Notes: generated by a model from the sequence alone, not told the origin. Counted from the first letter of the stretch, positions 33,411 through 42,621 are shown. The stretch is 64,000 nt of DNA from UBA9659 sp965208605 (GCA_965208605.1 OZ242345.1:2108001-2172000), one strand, 5' to 3'. Numbers and translations: made by a program.

Positions 33411-34005
33411 CCTTCTTGCGGTCATTCTTGCCTTCTTTGATCTTGACGGCGGAGCGGCGTGGGGAGGGTGACGGCGCGGATGCCCCGCGCCTTCTGGCGG
33501 CTTACGGTGCCCCGCGCCGTCATTCTCGAGCTTGCTCGGGAATCCAGAGGAACAAAGGCAACCACCTGGGGCATTACTGCTACACATCAGCAACAAGATG
33601 ATTCGCCGCTCTGGATGTAAGCCGGAACAAGCCGGGGCAAGCCCGAGGGTGACGGCGTGGAAGCGTCAGGCGGCGAGGGTGGCGGCAAAAAATACACTCT
33701 GGATTCCCGTCACCTCAGTCATCCCAGCCGATGGCTGGGATGACTGAGGTGGCGAGAATGACGGCGCGGGGGCAGTGCTTGCCCCGCCACTCTGAATTCT
33801 CGCCTTCTTTGATCCTGACGGCGGGGCGGCGTGGGGAGGGTGACGGCGCGGAGGCCCCGCGCCTTCTGGCGGCTTACGGCGCCCCGCGCCGTCATTCTCG
33901 AGCTTGCTCGGGAATCCAGAGGAACAAAGGCAATCACCTGTGGGGCATATTTACACATCTGGCCGTCACTCTGGATTCCCGCCTTCTTTGATCCTGACGG
34001 CTTTT
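33411..34005. repeat. Large palindromic repeat cluster
   Basis: 706-bp gap with no gene. It has at least four spacer elements: CATTCTCGAGCTTGCTCGGG units near 33523 and 33893 each followed by AATCCAGAGGAACAAAGGCA, a long palindrome at 33711-33751 (perfect 19-bp arms around GAT) and TTTGATCCTGACGG blocks near 33437, 33810 and 33988. Two sub-blocks of about 130 bp (33437-33560 and 33811-33930) are near-duplicates of each other. Confidence 0.8.
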
Positions 34006-34116
34006 TAGTTTGCCTTTATGGTTAAAATGCAGTTATTATTTCCTACTAGTTCCAAGCGCCGATTTGATATCAGCTTGCGGGCGCGACACAAATACCGCTA
34101 AAGAGGGGCAGATAAT

Positions 34117-35343
34117 ATGGGCTTCACTTCTAAAATCCTACATTCTGACCGCCGGGACCAGATTGAACACGGTTCTATCCACAAGCCGGTGCATACTGCC
34201 GTAACCTATGCCTATGATGATGCGCGCGACCTGGCGGCGGTATTCCAGGGCAAGCAGAGCGGCTATACCTATGGTCGTCAAGTGAACCCGACGGTGACGG
34301 CACTACAAGACAAGCTCTCCCTCATGGAAGGCGGAATTGCGACCGCGGCCTTTGCTACTGGCATGGCCGCCATAGGGACGACGCTCTTTTCACTACTCCG
34401 CAGTGGCGATCATCTGGTGTCTAGTACCTTTCTATTTGGTAATACCAATTCCCTGTTTAATACTTTTGCCGAGCATGGCATTGAAGTGACCTTTGTGGAT
34501 GCCACTACAACCTCTGCTGTGGCGGCTGCCGTCAAGGAAAACACTCGGCTTGTATTTGTGGAAACTATTGCTAACCCGAGAACGCAAATAGCAGACCTTG
34601 CGGGCATAGGCGCTCTGTGTGCAGAAAAATCTTTAATCTATTTTGTGGATAACACCATGACCACGCCTTATCTTTTCCAGCCCATGGATGTAAATGCCAG
34701 TTTGATTATCAATTCTCTGACCAAATATATTGGTGGCCATGCCAATGCCTTGGGTGGCGCGGTGACTGACACGGGCCGCTATGATTGGTCGCACTTCCCG
34801 AACATCTATGATGACTACAAGAAAAATGAAATGCCTCTTTGGGGGATTACCCAGATCAAGAAAAAGGGTTTGCGGGATCTGGGTGCCTCTCTGGGTCCAG
34901 AAGCTGCGCACCATATTTCCATCGGTTCCGATACCCTGGCTTTGCGTATGGATAGGTCCTGCAAAAATGCACAAGAATTAGTGCAATATTTACATGCCCA
35001 TAAGAAGGTGAAAAAGATTCATTATCCTGGCTTAGAGGAGCACCCTCAGCATGCCAGATCAAAAAGTCTGTTCCGTCATCACGGTGCTTTGTTTAGCATT
35101 GAACTGACGGATGATATTGACTGTTTTGATTTTATTAACGCTTTGGAGCTGGTGATTTGTAGCAGTAATCTGGGAGATACACGTTCTCTGGCAATTCCGG
35201 TGGCACATTCCATCTATCATGAAATGGGTGCCGCGCGCCGGGAATTAATGGGGATTGATGATTCACTAGTACGTTTTTCAATTGGCATTGAAGACACAGA
35301 GGATCTGCTAGAAGATTTTGAGCGGGCATTGGCTCAGAGTTAA
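34117..35343 (+). CDS. Cystathionine gamma-synthase family PLP enzyme
   Basis: 408-residue trans-sulfuration-type PLP enzyme. YGRQVNPTVTALQDKLSLMEGG, VFVETIANPRTQIADL and VDNTMTTPYLFQP are family blocks; the PLP lysine is in NSLTKYIGGH. Reactions in the family include cystathionine gamma-synthase, homocysteine synthase and methionine gamma-lyase; the exact one cannot be told. AGAGGGG lies 8 bases upstream of the ATG. No methionine gene is adjacent. Confidence 0.85.
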   Translation: MGFTSKILHSDRRDQIEHGSIHKPVHTAVTYAYDDARDLAAVFQGKQSGYTYGRQVNPTVTALQDKLSLMEGGIATAAFATGMAAIGTTLFSLLRSGDHLVSSTFLFGNTNSLFNTFAEHGIEVTFVDATTTSAVAAAVKENTRLVFVETIANPRTQIADLAGIGALCAEKSLIYFVDNTMTTPYLFQPMDVNASLIINSLTKYIGGHANALGGAVTDTGRYDWSHFPNIYDDYKKNEMPLWGITQIKKKGLRDLGASLGPEAAHHISIGSDTLALRMDRSCKNAQELVQYLHAHKKVKKIHYPGLEEHPQHARSKSLFRHHGALFSIELTDDIDCFDFINALELVICSSNLGDTRSLAIPVAHSIYHEMGAARRELMGIDDSLVRFSIGIEDTEDLLEDFERALAQS

Positions 35344-35356
35344 CGCTCATTATTGG

Positions 35357-35399
35357 AAACAAGAATTAGCAACAAGAATTAGAAACAAGGATTAGAAAC
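35357..35399. repeat. 13-14-bp tandem array in front of purC
   Basis: Three imperfect units of AACAAGAATTAGA lie end to end and abut the purC ATG at 35400. They occupy most of the 56-bp spacer including the ribosome-site position. Confidence 0.8.
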
Positions 35400-36311
35400 A
35401 TGGCAGAAGCATTGATGAATACCGACTTGCCGCTGCAGAACCGGCGGCAGGGCAAGGTGCGGGACCTTTATGATATGCCGTTGGATGACGATACTGATGG
35501 CATTTTGATTGTGGCGACCGACCGGGTGAGCGTATTTGATCTGGTGCTTGCCAATGGCATACCGGGGAAGGGGGTCTTGCTGACTCAAGTTTCCAAATTC
35601 TGGTTTGAATTTTTAGCAGGTGATTACCAACATCATCTGGTGTCCACAGACCCCTCGGAAATCCCCGGGCTGGATGCACAGCAAAGGCGCGAGTTGGAAG
35701 GGCGGATAATGATCTGCCGCAAGCGCGAGGTGGTGCCGGTGGAGTGCGTGGTGCGTGGTTATCTCACGGGTAGCGGCTACAAGGATTATCAAAAGACCGG
35801 GCAGGTATGTGGCCTTGACTTGCCTGCGGGTATGGTCAATAGCGACCGCCTTGAAGAGCCGATATTTACCCCTTCCACCAAGGCGGAAGAAGGGCATGAT
35901 GAAAACATCAGTTTTGAGGTTGCTTGCGAGTTGGTGTCTGAAGAGGTGATGCTCGCCATCCGAGATATGTCAATGGACATCTATGACAAGGGGCAGGCTT
36001 ATGCGCTGGCAAGGGGCATTATTATTGCGGATACCAAGTTTGAATTTGGCAAAAACAAAGATGGGGAATTGGTGTTGATTGACGAGGTGCTAACTCCAGA
36101 CAGTTCAAGATTTTGGCCTTCAAATGACTATACACCCGGTCGTGAGCAGGAAAGTTTTGATAAACAATATGTACGCAATTACACCCAGTCTCTGGTGGAT
36201 AAGGGGGAGTGGGACAAGGAATATCCGGGACCTGCATTACCGGACCTGGTGATTGACAATACCCTCAGTCGTTATGAGGAAGCACTGCATCGGCTGACTG
36301 GCTCTTTATAA
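35400..36311 (+). CDS. purC: Phosphoribosylaminoimidazole-succinocarboxamide synthase
   Basis: Joins aspartate to CAIR in purine synthesis. 303 residues, the longer form of SAICAR synthase also found in yeast. GKVRDLYD, ATDRVSVFD, VVPVECVVRGYLTGSG and DEVLTPDSSRFWP are diagnostic. The stop codon and last residues (GSL) fall in the first unit of the tandem array that starts at 36300. Confidence 0.94.
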   Translation: MAEALMNTDLPLQNRRQGKVRDLYDMPLDDDTDGILIVATDRVSVFDLVLANGIPGKGVLLTQVSKFWFEFLAGDYQHHLVSTDPSEIPGLDAQQRRELEGRIMICRKREVVPVECVVRGYLTGSGYKDYQKTGQVCGLDLPAGMVNSDRLEEPIFTPSTKAEEGHDENISFEVACELVSEEVMLAIRDMSMDIYDKGQAYALARGIIIADTKFEFGKNKDGELVLIDEVLTPDSSRFWPSNDYTPGREQESFDKQYVRNYTQSLVDKGEWDKEYPGPALPDLVIDNTLSRYEEALHRLTGSL

Positions 36312-36515
36312 CCATATATAAAAACCGCTGAGGGCTCTTTATAACCCTATATAAAAACCGCTGAGGGCTCTTTATCCGCTGAGGGCTCTTTATAACCCTA
36401 TATAAAAACCGCTGAGGGCTCTCCGCTGATGGCTCTTATCCGCTGAGGGCTCTTTATCCGCTGATGGCTCTTTATTACTCTTTATATAGACCGCTGAGGG
36501 CTCTTGAGGGCTCCA
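36300..36515. repeat. Minisatellite joining the 3' ends of purC and msrA
   Basis: Irregular array built from GGCTCTTTATAACCCTATAT-AAAAACCGCTGA units and shorter GGCTCTTTATCCGCTGA versions, at least eight copies. purC ends in the first unit; the msrA C terminus (KSPQRSI) is coded by the last ones on the other strand. Confidence 0.88.
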
Positions 36516-37219
36516 TAACAAACCCCGGTGCCGCCAAGTCCGCAGTAGCCATTGGGGACCTTAGCAAGATATTGCTGATGATAGTCTTCGGCATAGTAGA
36601 AGGGGGGTGCCTTCATGATCTCGGTGGTAATAGCAGCGTATCCCTTCGCCGTGAGACGCTTCTGGAAGACTGCTTTGGAAGCCATAGCTTGCTTTAACTG
36701 AGCCTCGGAAAAGGCGTAGATACCGGAACGGTACTGAGTGCCAACATCATTCCCTTGGCGCATCCCCTGGGTGGGGTCGTGGTCTTCCCAAAAGAGTGTC
36801 AGTAGCGTCTGGTAACTGAGCAGTGCCGGGTCAAAGAGCACCAAAACCACCTCATTATGACCCGTAACCCCGGAGCAGACTTCTTCATAAGTGGGGTTCA
36901 CGCGGTGCCCGCCCGCATAACCCACCGCGGTGACAAAGACGCCTTCTTGCTCCCAGAATTTCCGCTCTGCGCCCCAGAAGCAACCCATGCCAAACATTGC
37001 CGACTCTTTATGTGCCGACTCCGCCTGTGCCGACCCCTTATGTCCCGACTCCGTCTGTCCCGACTCTTTAGGGGTAAAGAAGGGTGGCTTTAATGGGTTG
37101 CCGTTCACATAATGTGTTGCCGAGGCGGGCAAAAGCTCCGGTCGCTCGGGCGGGGCAGTACTGGTATCAGGGATTTTTGTTTTTTGTTTGAATAAACTGC
37201 TCAATGAGAAGGGTGCCAT
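36482..37219 (-). CDS. msrA: Peptide methionine sulfoxide reductase A, with repeat-coded inserts
   Basis: Reduces methionine-S-sulfoxide in proteins. Active cysteine C80 lies in GCFWGAERKFWE; YAGG, GHNEVV, WEDHDPTQ and QYRSGIY follow as in the family. The enzyme is long for MsrA (245 residues): an N-terminal extension includes residues 51-73, a KESGQTESGHKGSAQAESAH-type repeat coded by five 15-bp units at 37001-37075. No signal peptide is clear. The C terminus runs into the purC/msrA minisatellite. Confidence 0.9.
   Translation of the reverse strand: MAPFSLSSLFKQKTKIPDTSTAPPERPELLPASATHYVNGNPLKPPFFTPKESGQTESGHKGSAQAESAHKESAMFGMGCFWGAERKFWEQEGVFVTAVGYAGGHRVNPTYEEVCSGVTGHNEVVLVLFDPALLSYQTLLTLFWEDHDPTQGMRQGNDVGTQYRSGIYAFSEAQLKQAMASKAVFQKRLTAKGYAAITTEIMKAPPFYYAEDYHQQYLAKVPNGYCGLGGTGVCYGALKSPQRSI
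37001..37075. repeat. Five in-frame 15-bp units inside msrA
   Basis: Units at 37001, 37016, 37031, 37046 and 37061, each starting CGACTC or CGACCC. They code for five-residue repeats (xESxx) just before the catalytic domain. Confidence 0.88.
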
Positions 37220-37393
37220 GGTCTGCTTCCTGGTGGTTAAGCGGAATGATATTGGGCATTATAATCCAAGGGCTTCAAAGGATGAAAAGTTTATGCCCTT
37301 ACTGATATGCTTGGCTAGCCTCTGCTTGAACGGGAGGAACGAGAGGCACAGGCACCAGAAGTCAACACAACACATTTAACGAGCGAGGTTATC

Positions 37394-38764
37394 GTGCGTA
37401 ATTGTTTAGCTGTAATTTTATTCTTCTTCCCTGGATTTGTGTACGCGAGTGCATCGGAAGCTGTCAGCATAGATTTGACGACTCATCCCTTCAGCATCAT
37501 TGCGCTGGTGATTTTTGTGCTTGCCTATGCCGTGGTGATGATGGAAGAGTTTATTCATCTCCGCAAAAGCAAGCCAGTGGTGTTGGCAGCGGGTCTTATC
37601 TGGCTCCTCGTTGCCCTAATGGTGCAGCAGCAGGATATAAACCCTGAACTTTTGGAGGTTAGCCTACAGCATAACCTGCTTGAGTATGCCTACCTCATGC
37701 TCTTCCTGCTGGTTGCCATGACCTATATCAATGCCATGACGGAACGGAATGTGTTTGAGGTGCTCCGTGCCTGGTTGGTGACTCGTGGATTTAGTTATCG
37801 GAAGTTGTTTTGGATCACTGGCGTTATTGCTTTTTTCCTCTCGCCGATTGCCGATAACCTGACGACTGCGTTGCTGATGGGTGCGGTCGTGTTTGCGGTG
37901 GGTGTGGGTAATCCCAAGTTTGTGGGGCTGGCTTGCATTAACATCGTGGTGGCCGCGAATGCCGGTGGTGCTTTTAGTCCTTTTGGAGACATCACAACCT
38001 TGATGGTATGGCAAACGGGGCGGGTTACTTTTTTTGAATTTTTTGCGCTCTTTGTGCCCTCGGTGGTGAACTACATTATACCGGCTACCATCATGTCCTT
38101 TGCCATATCCAATAGACATCCTGATGCCGTGAAAGATTTTGTCAGTTTGAAGAAAGGCGCCATAGTTATATGCATACTCTTCCTGTGTACTATTGCTACT
38201 GCGGTTTCATTTGAGCAGTTTCTACATTTACCGCCGTATCTCGGCATGATGACGGGGCTTTCCTATCTCTTCTTATATAGTTATTACTTGAAGATGAGTT
38301 CTCAAGATACCACTTACAATGTGGATCAATTCAATATCTTTAGCAAGGTAGCAAAAGCAGAATGGGACACCTTGTTTTTCTTCTTTGGCGTTATTTTCTG
38401 TGTGGGCGGTCTCGGTTTTATGGGTTATCTGGGGATAGTCTCAGAATATTTTTATATTGGCTGGGGACCCACCACTGCCAACATTGTGATGGGGATCCTT
38501 TCGGCTATCATTGATAATATCCCGGTGATGTTTGCCATCCTGACCATGAGTCCTGACATGGATTTGTATCAGTGGTTACTCATTACTTTGGCGGCCGGGG
38601 TGGGTGGCAGTTTGCTGTCCATTGGTTCCGCTGCGGGCGTCGCCTTGATGGGGCAGATGAAGGGATACTACACTTTTTTTGGGCACATCAAATGGTCTTG
38701 GGCAATCGGACTGGGTTACGCCGCAAGCATCTACACTCACTATTTAATCAATGCGCCCGGCTAG
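37394..38764 (+). CDS. nhaD: Sodium/proton antiporter NhaD
   Basis: 456-residue inner-membrane antiporter with about 12-13 helices. A signal-like first segment is followed by FSIIALVIFVLAYAVVMMEE and the family's SPIADNLTTALLMGA, GGAFSPFGDITTLMVWQ and IDNIPVMFA blocks with conserved charged and polar residues in the helices. It expels Na+ and is typical of marine and haloalkaliphilic bacteria. GTG start at 37394 with GAGG 6 bases upstream. Confidence 0.92.
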   Translation: MRNCLAVILFFFPGFVYASASEAVSIDLTTHPFSIIALVIFVLAYAVVMMEEFIHLRKSKPVVLAAGLIWLLVALMVQQQDINPELLEVSLQHNLLEYAYLMLFLLVAMTYINAMTERNVFEVLRAWLVTRGFSYRKLFWITGVIAFFLSPIADNLTTALLMGAVVFAVGVGNPKFVGLACINIVVAANAGGAFSPFGDITTLMVWQTGRVTFFEFFALFVPSVVNYIIPATIMSFAISNRHPDAVKDFVSLKKGAIVICILFLCTIATAVSFEQFLHLPPYLGMMTGLSYLFLYSYYLKMSSQDTTYNVDQFNIFSKVAKAEWDTLFFFFGVIFCVGGLGFMGYLGIVSEYFYIGWGPTTANIVMGILSAIIDNIPVMFAILTMSPDMDLYQWLLITLAAGVGGSLLSIGSAAGVALMGQMKGYYTFFGHIKWSWAIGLGYAASIYTHYLINAPG

Positions 38765-38770
38765 TTTCTG

Positions 38771-38828
38771 TGGTTAATAAAAGATGGTTAATAAAAAATA
38801 GTTTATAAAAGACAGTTAATTAAAAAAA
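38771..38828. repeat. 14-bp tandem array between nhaD and moaB
   Basis: Four units (38771, 38785, 38799, 38813) of TGGTTAATAAAAGA-like sequence begin 6 bp after the nhaD stop. Confidence 0.85.
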
Positions 38829-38856
38829 GCTACTGTCACGGGGCAGGCACAGGAAT

Positions 38857-39360
38857 ATGAAGCAGGGTTTGAGTATCGCAGTACTGACTGTCTCGGATAC
38901 GAGAAGTATTGAAACCGATACCTCCGGTCAGTATTTGTGTGACGCGCTACTTGCCGAAGGGCACCGGCTTGCTCAAAGACACATTGAAAAAGATGACCTC
39001 TATTCGCTGAGGGCTTGGGTGTCCCGCTGGATTGCCGATGTTGATGTAGAGGTGATTCTGGTGACCGGTGGTACTGGTTTCACGAGTCGGGATTCAACAC
39101 CAGAAGCCCTGGCTCCCTTGTTTGATGTGTCTGTTAGTGGATTTGGTGAATTATTTCGGCACCTGTCCTATCAGGAAATTGGTTCCTCAACGGTCCAGTC
39201 AAGAGCCTTTGCCGGCATCGCCAACAATACTCTGATCTTCTGTATGCCGGGGGCAACCGGTGCCTGTCGGACGGCCTGGTCGGGCATATTGCAGGAACAA
39301 CTCAATATAGAACATCAGCCGTGCAACTTTGCTGAACTGATTCGCCAGGGCGTCCACTAG
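38857..39360 (+). CDS. moaB: Molybdenum cofactor biosynthesis protein MoaB
   Basis: 167 residues. Binds and adenylylates molybdopterin (MogA/MoaB family). LTVSDTRS, LVTGGTGFTSRDSTPEAL and the MPGATGACRTAW block are present. Its stop TAG shares one base with the GTG start of moeA, so the two are translationally coupled and act in sequence. Confidence 0.92.
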   Translation: MKQGLSIAVLTVSDTRSIETDTSGQYLCDALLAEGHRLAQRHIEKDDLYSLRAWVSRWIADVDVEVILVTGGTGFTSRDSTPEALAPLFDVSVSGFGELFRHLSYQEIGSSTVQSRAFAGIANNTLIFCMPGATGACRTAWSGILQEQLNIEHQPCNFAELIRQGVH

Positions 39361-40595
39361 TGCGGACAGACGGCGCGGGTTGCCATGCCTTTGAGGATGT
39401 CCTTGCCGAGTTGCTGGCGCGCGCCACACCCACCCACTTGACGGAAACCAGAACTCTGGAGAGGGCACAGGGCTGCTATCTTGCCCAGGAGCTGCTTGCA
39501 CCCATGGCGCTTCCACCAGCAGCCAACAGTGCTATGGATGGTTACGCGATTGCCAGCAACAACACGACATCAGGCGTTTGGCTGCATGTTTCTGAGCGGA
39601 TTCCGGCAGGGTATAGGGGAGGACCGCTGCAGCCGGGTACCGCCGCCAGAATTTTCACGGGTGCAGACTTGCCCCAGGGTGCGGACACCATAGTGATTCA
39701 GGAAAACGCCGAAGTGGATGCTAAGGGCGGCACCGGTACTCAGCAGAGAGTCCGGTTCACCAGAGTGCCCGGACCGGGGGAGAATGTCCGGCAAGGGGGG
39801 CAAGACTTGGCAAGGGGGCAGGTGATTGTGCAAGCCGGTGCGCGGCTGAACCCGGCGCATCTGGCACTTCTGGCGGCGGTCGGAATCTCCGAGCTGCTCG
39901 TGTTTACACCGCTCAAGATTGCCCTGCTCGCTACCGGTGATGAACTGGTGCAACCCGGTGCACCCTTGGCTCCGGGGCAGCGCTATAACTCAACTCAAGT
40001 ACTACTCGGTGCCCTGCTCAAAAGGATGGGTATGGCAGTATTAGACCTCGGCCTGGTGCCGGATACTCCAGCAGAGATTGAAGCAAGGCTAGTGTCTGCT
40101 GCAGCCCAGGCAGATTGTATGCTGGTCACTGGCGGTGTCTCAGTGGGTGAGGAAGACCATCTCAGAGCCCTGGTTGCAAAACTAGGCAGTGTTGATATTT
40201 GGAAGGTCGCGATTAAACCGGGCAAACCCTTCGCTTATGGCAGGGTAGGCAATACCCCTTTCTTGGGTTTGCCCGGCAATCCCGTATCAACTTTTGTGAC
40301 CTTTGTGATGCTTGCTCGACCCTATCTGGTTGCCATGCAGGGTGCCAGGGAGGCACGCAATAAGGTGTATTTTGGAGAATCCAACTTCCACTACAAGGCG
40401 GGCAATCGCCGTGAGTATCTGCGCGTCCGAAGAACCGCTACCCAGGCGGGTAAAACACATCTGGATATGTTCCCTGCTCAAGGCTCATCCCTCTTGACCT
40501 CAGTAGCCTGGGCTGATGCTCTGGCAGAGGTTGATATAAACCAGGAAGTCACGCCCGGAGATGTGTTGAAGCTGTATGTTTTTGAAGATATTTAG
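39360..40595 (+). CDS. moeA: Molybdopterin molybdenumtransferase MoeA
   Basis: 411 residues; inserts molybdate into adenylylated molybdopterin. NSAMDGYAI, RIFTGADLPQGADTIV, LLATGDELVQPG, YNSTQ, GGVSVGEEDHL and FLGLPGNPVSTFVTF are all present. GTG start at 39360 overlaps the moaB stop by one base. No molybdoenzyme gene is in the window. Confidence 0.94.
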   Translation: MRTDGAGCHAFEDVLAELLARATPTHLTETRTLERAQGCYLAQELLAPMALPPAANSAMDGYAIASNNTTSGVWLHVSERIPAGYRGGPLQPGTAARIFTGADLPQGADTIVIQENAEVDAKGGTGTQQRVRFTRVPGPGENVRQGGQDLARGQVIVQAGARLNPAHLALLAAVGISELLVFTPLKIALLATGDELVQPGAPLAPGQRYNSTQVLLGALLKRMGMAVLDLGLVPDTPAEIEARLVSAAAQADCMLVTGGVSVGEEDHLRALVAKLGSVDIWKVAIKPGKPFAYGRVGNTPFLGLPGNPVSTFVTFVMLARPYLVAMQGAREARNKVYFGESNFHYKAGNRREYLRVRRTATQAGKTHLDMFPAQGSSLLTSVAWADALAEVDINQEVTPGDVLKLYVFEDI

Positions 40596-40664
40596 GGGGT
40601 ATGACGAGGCAGTGTCGGGAGACTATAATCACCCCCAACCGCTAATCAAATAGAAGCAACACTT

Positions 40665-40844
40665 ATGGGACTCATCACATTCAGTATTATTTTGTCTGTA
40701 TTACTTGGCAGTTGTCTTTGGTTGGTTATGGGTAATCAATTTCCGATAACTGGCGAGGACAAATGGCAACCCTTGAATAATATATGTTGCTATGCCGCCC
40801 TGCTTGCCCTGCCCATTTATCTGATTGTTTTTTTTATTTATTAA
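40665..40844 (+). CDS. Small two-helix membrane protein
   Basis: 59 residues: MGLITFSIILSVLLG starts a first helix (about 3-23), a short polar loop follows (GNQFPITGEDKWQ) and a second helix ends in YLIVFFIY. Two hydrophobic segments with a charged loop and a clean start and stop suggest a real gene. Ribosome site is weak (GAAG). Unknown function. It is alone between moeA and the methyltransferase gene. Confidence 0.5.
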   Translation: MGLITFSIILSVLLGSCLWLVMGNQFPITGEDKWQPLNNICCYAALLALPIYLIVFFIY

Positions 40845-40866
40845 TGGGCGCCGCTCAGCATGAAGC

Positions 40867-40896
40867 CGCTCGCTATAAAGACGCTCGCTATAAAGA
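40867..40896. repeat. Two exact 15-bp units upstream of the methyltransferase
   Basis: CGCTCGCTATAAAGA occurs twice in tandem (40867-40881, 40882-40896), ending 16 bp before the next ATG. Confidence 0.85.
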
Positions 40897-40912
40897 ATAA
40901 CCAAGCACCAGC

Positions 40913-41536
40913 ATGAAACTTCCCCATGATCTAGTAACCATTGCAGCAACCATTAAAGGCTTTCTGGACCCGATTGAGGGTAGGGCACTTTATGAGCATT
41001 GCTTGTCGGTGGGTGCCCTAGGACCAACCTTGGAAGTGGGGAGTTACTGCGGCAAATCAACCCTGTATCTTGGGGAGGCATGTCGGCGCACCGGCAACAG
41101 TCTGTTCGCGGTGGATCATCATCGGGGTTCAGAAGAGCATCAACCCGGAGAGGAATATCACGACACCGAACTGTTTGATGAGCCTACCGGCTTGATGGAT
41201 ACATTCCGTGAGTTTCGTCGGACTCTCCATTTGGCGAAACTAGAAGCGGTTGTCGTGCCGATTGTTGCGCCTTCCCACCTTGCTGCCCGGCATTGGCACA
41301 CGCCGCTCGCGATGGTGTTTATAGATGGTGGGCATAGTCGTGAAGCAGCCATGACAGACTATCAAAGCTGGGCGGGGCACCTGGTTCCTGGTGGCATCCT
41401 GGCAATTCATGACATCTTTACTGACCCGGAGGAGGGTGGCCAGGCACCCTTTGAGATATTTACCCTGGCTATTGAATCGGGTCTGTTCCGTGAACTAGCG
41501 AGGGTGAAGACCCTGGGGCTACTCCAGAAGTGCTAG
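40913..41536 (+). CDS. Class I SAM-dependent methyltransferase (Methyltransf_24 type)
   Basis: 207 residues. LEVGSYCGKSTLYLGEAC is the SAM-binding motif I, FAVDHHRG follows as motif II, FIDGGHSREAAMTDY and LAIHDIF complete the fold. Such enzymes methylate sugars or small molecules. It converges on, and overlaps by 4 bp, the toroid gene of the glycosyltransferase cassette, so a shared pathway is possible. Confidence 0.78.
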   Translation: MKLPHDLVTIAATIKGFLDPIEGRALYEHCLSVGALGPTLEVGSYCGKSTLYLGEACRRTGNSLFAVDHHRGSEEHQPGEEYHDTELFDEPTGLMDTFREFRRTLHLAKLEAVVVPIVAPSHLAARHWHTPLAMVFIDGGHSREAAMTDYQSWAGHLVPGGILAIHDIFTDPEEGGQAPFEIFTLAIESGLFRELARVKTLGLLQKC

Positions 41537-42621
41537 TCCAGCGGTGCTAGTCCTGTGCAGAGGTGTTGAGCAGTTCCGTCTCGGCTCGGTGCCACCAGGT
41601 CGTAACGGAACAGCTGCGCGGCGGCAGTTTTATGAGAGAGGGCATCCGCTGCTAACAACACAGCCCCTGCGGTCCAGGTTGGCTTTTCCAGTGGCCAGAT
41701 GGCTTCATCCCGATAAACATATCCCGTCCAGTAGGAACCGTCCCCATCTCGGAACTGATGCAACCAACTAAAAAGTTGCACGGCTGTTTGATATTCACCG
41801 GCGGCCAAGAGTGCCATGGTCAGTTCGCAAGATTCGGCAACAGTGACCCAGGGTTCATCCGTTACGCAAACGCAACCGGTGCCCTTCCTAACAAATTCCT
41901 GCCAGCGGGATTTCAGATGCAATTTGGCAGCCTTACCCGTGATGACACCACTCAGGACGGGATAGAACCAATCCATTGCATACCGGTTTTTGCTCTCCCA
42001 GGTACGATCAAAACATTCAGGATGATGGGTGAGGGCGCGCCCAAGCCGGGTACGTGCCATGCGCCAGGCATCTGCCTTCTTGCCCAGAGTGGTCGCGATC
42101 TGCAACGCACATTCAAGGCTTTTGTAGATGCTACTGCAACCGGTGACCAGTGAATCCCGGCGAATGCCAAACCGAGTATCTTCACACCAATAAATCTGCC
42201 CCGCTTCGCCTTGCAGTCGTAGCACAAATGCCATAGCAGATTGTACCGTTTGCCACATGCCTTCCAGAAATTGTAGATCCTCAGTCACCAGGTAATAGTG
42301 CCAAACGCCAGTTGCCACATAAGCAACAAAATTAGATTCGGCACGAGTGCCGTCTTCTACCTTGCCGTCCTTGTAGGCGGCAAGCCAGGTGCCGTTGGGT
42401 AACTGGTTATCGCGTAGCCAATAGTATGCTTGCTTTGCCTCGTCCAGCCGATTGCCGATGCTCAGACCCATGGCAGCTTCAATATGGTCCCAAGGATCCA
42501 TGGGTCCGGATTTAAACCAGGGTATGCAACCATCCTGCTGTTGCGTGGCGGCAATATAATCAACCGTGTTTCGGAAGTATTCTTCCGGGAAGAGTCCTTG
42601 GGATACAAATAGTTGTGTCAT
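41533..42621 (-). CDS. Alpha/alpha-toroid protein of the prenyltransferase/glycosidase-like fold
   Basis: 362 residues rich in Trp and Tyr with repeated helix pairs (YIAATQQQDGCIPWF, YWLRDNQLPNGTWLAAY, FSWLHQFRDGDGSYWTGYV). QxxDGxxPW and DGSYWTG turns repeat as in terpene-cyclase/prenyltransferase-like and glycoside-hydrolase-like toroids. No signal peptide. Databases tend to name such proteins prenyltransferase without evidence. Its ATG overlaps the upstream methyltransferase stop (TGATG), so the genes are coupled. Confidence 0.6.
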   Translation of the reverse strand: MTQLFVSQGLFPEEYFRNTVDYIAATQQQDGCIPWFKSGPMDPWDHIEAAMGLSIGNRLDEAKQAYYWLRDNQLPNGTWLAAYKDGKVEDGTRAESNFVAYVATGVWHYYLVTEDLQFLEGMWQTVQSAMAFVLRLQGEAGQIYWCEDTRFGIRRDSLVTGCSSIYKSLECALQIATTLGKKADAWRMARTRLGRALTHHPECFDRTWESKNRYAMDWFYPVLSGVITGKAAKLHLKSRWQEFVRKGTGCVCVTDEPWVTVAESCELTMALLAAGEYQTAVQLFSWLHQFRDGDGSYWTGYVYRDEAIWPLEKPTWTAGAVLLAADALSHKTAAAQLFRYDLVAPSRDGTAQHLCTGLAPLD

